From: a virus
Virus record (IMG/VR): IMGVR_UViG_3300033145_000771
Span: 1 to 56,094 of that record
DNA length: 56,094 bases
Direction: 5' to 3' (one strand)
Shown here: positions 56,029 through 56,094 of the stretch, piece by piece
Numbering within the stretch: position 1 is the first letter of the stretch
How the letters are laid out: each line of letters begins with the position of its first letter
The notes under the pieces: generated by a model
What the model saw: the letters and a program-made list of their open reading frames with translations, nothing else
What the model was told of the DNA's origin: nothing
The model's database searches: none
Program-made: the position numbers and the translations under genes

Positions 56029-56094
56029 TTCTAATCTCCTTACTTCTCGAATAGGTTAGGATGTGGTCAGTCTTTCCAGCAACACACATGCGTT
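55981..56094. repeat. Terminal redundancy (right copy)
   Basis: Exact copy of bases 1-114. It holds the start of the 126-aa gene (55648-56028) and the end of the major capsid protein gene, and it shows that the unique genome is 55,980 bp and circular or circularly permuted. Confidence 0.95.

Overview
The window is one complete, circularly closed genome of a tailed phage with a long, lambda/HK97-like tail. The first 114 bases are repeated exactly as the last 114 (55981-56094), so the unique length is 55,980 bp and the late operon runs through the junction. The host looks like a double-membrane bacterium, because the phage carries an outer-membrane-barrel-like protein with a signal peptide and C-terminal Phe, a second exported protein of similar style, and several lipoboxes. 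I cannot name the host. There is no DNA polymerase, no CI-type repressor, no large integrase and no recognisable endolysin.

Layout. (1) Late operon, minus strand, from about 11976 leftwards through position 1/55980 and on to a terminator near 37250: leader peptide, terS, terL, small genes, portal, an exported protein, MuF/gp7-like head protein, XkdF-like protease, scaffold-like protein, major capsid protein, then across the junction further virion proteins, an adhesin with LamG and discoidin domains, head-tail connectors, tail terminator, tail tube, G/GT chaperones with a canonical A AAA AAC slippery site, tape measure, M-, L- and J-like tail-tip proteins, holin-like proteins and an exported protein. 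(2) Divergent control region 11977-12602 with a 29-bp palindrome. (3) Plus-strand accessory operon 12603-17979: lipoproteins, many small proteins, an RlaP/MNT-type nucleotidyltransferase, an Ala/Tyr-repeat Imm-5-like protein and a serine recombinase, closed by a hairpin at 17981-18025. (4) Early operons, minus strand, 37110 to 18037: RecT-like annealing protein, RecB/Cas4-like exonuclease, SbcC-like ATPase, ParB-like protein, helicase, primase, replication-organizer-like protein, YopX proteins, a C5 methyltransferase and many zinc-binding small proteins.

The most striking theme is mobile endonucleases encoded antisense to the gene they occupy. The MuF-like head protein and the large terminase each contain an intein whose sense frame holds only the splicing domain, while the opposite strand of the same intein DNA encodes a homing-type endonuclease (Vsr/EDxHD-like in one, HNH in the other). 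Each has a sigma70-like promoter and a Shine-Dalgarno sequence embedded in the intein's C-terminal coding region. The terminase also has a second, conventional LAGLIDADG intein. A third antisense HNH gene sits at the 5' end of dcm and is flanked by two diverged copies of the dcm start.

The second theme is an RNA element found three times (near 30.8, 33.7 and 37.0 kb). In each, an H-type pseudoknot with an internal hairpin and a U-tract lies between a candidate promoter and the first gene of an early transcription unit. The stem sequences differ in every copy but the pairing is kept, which is covariation within one genome. Other recoding candidates are a prfB-like UUU UGA C site joining the primase zinc motif to the rest of the primase, and a tail gene broken by a small deletion.
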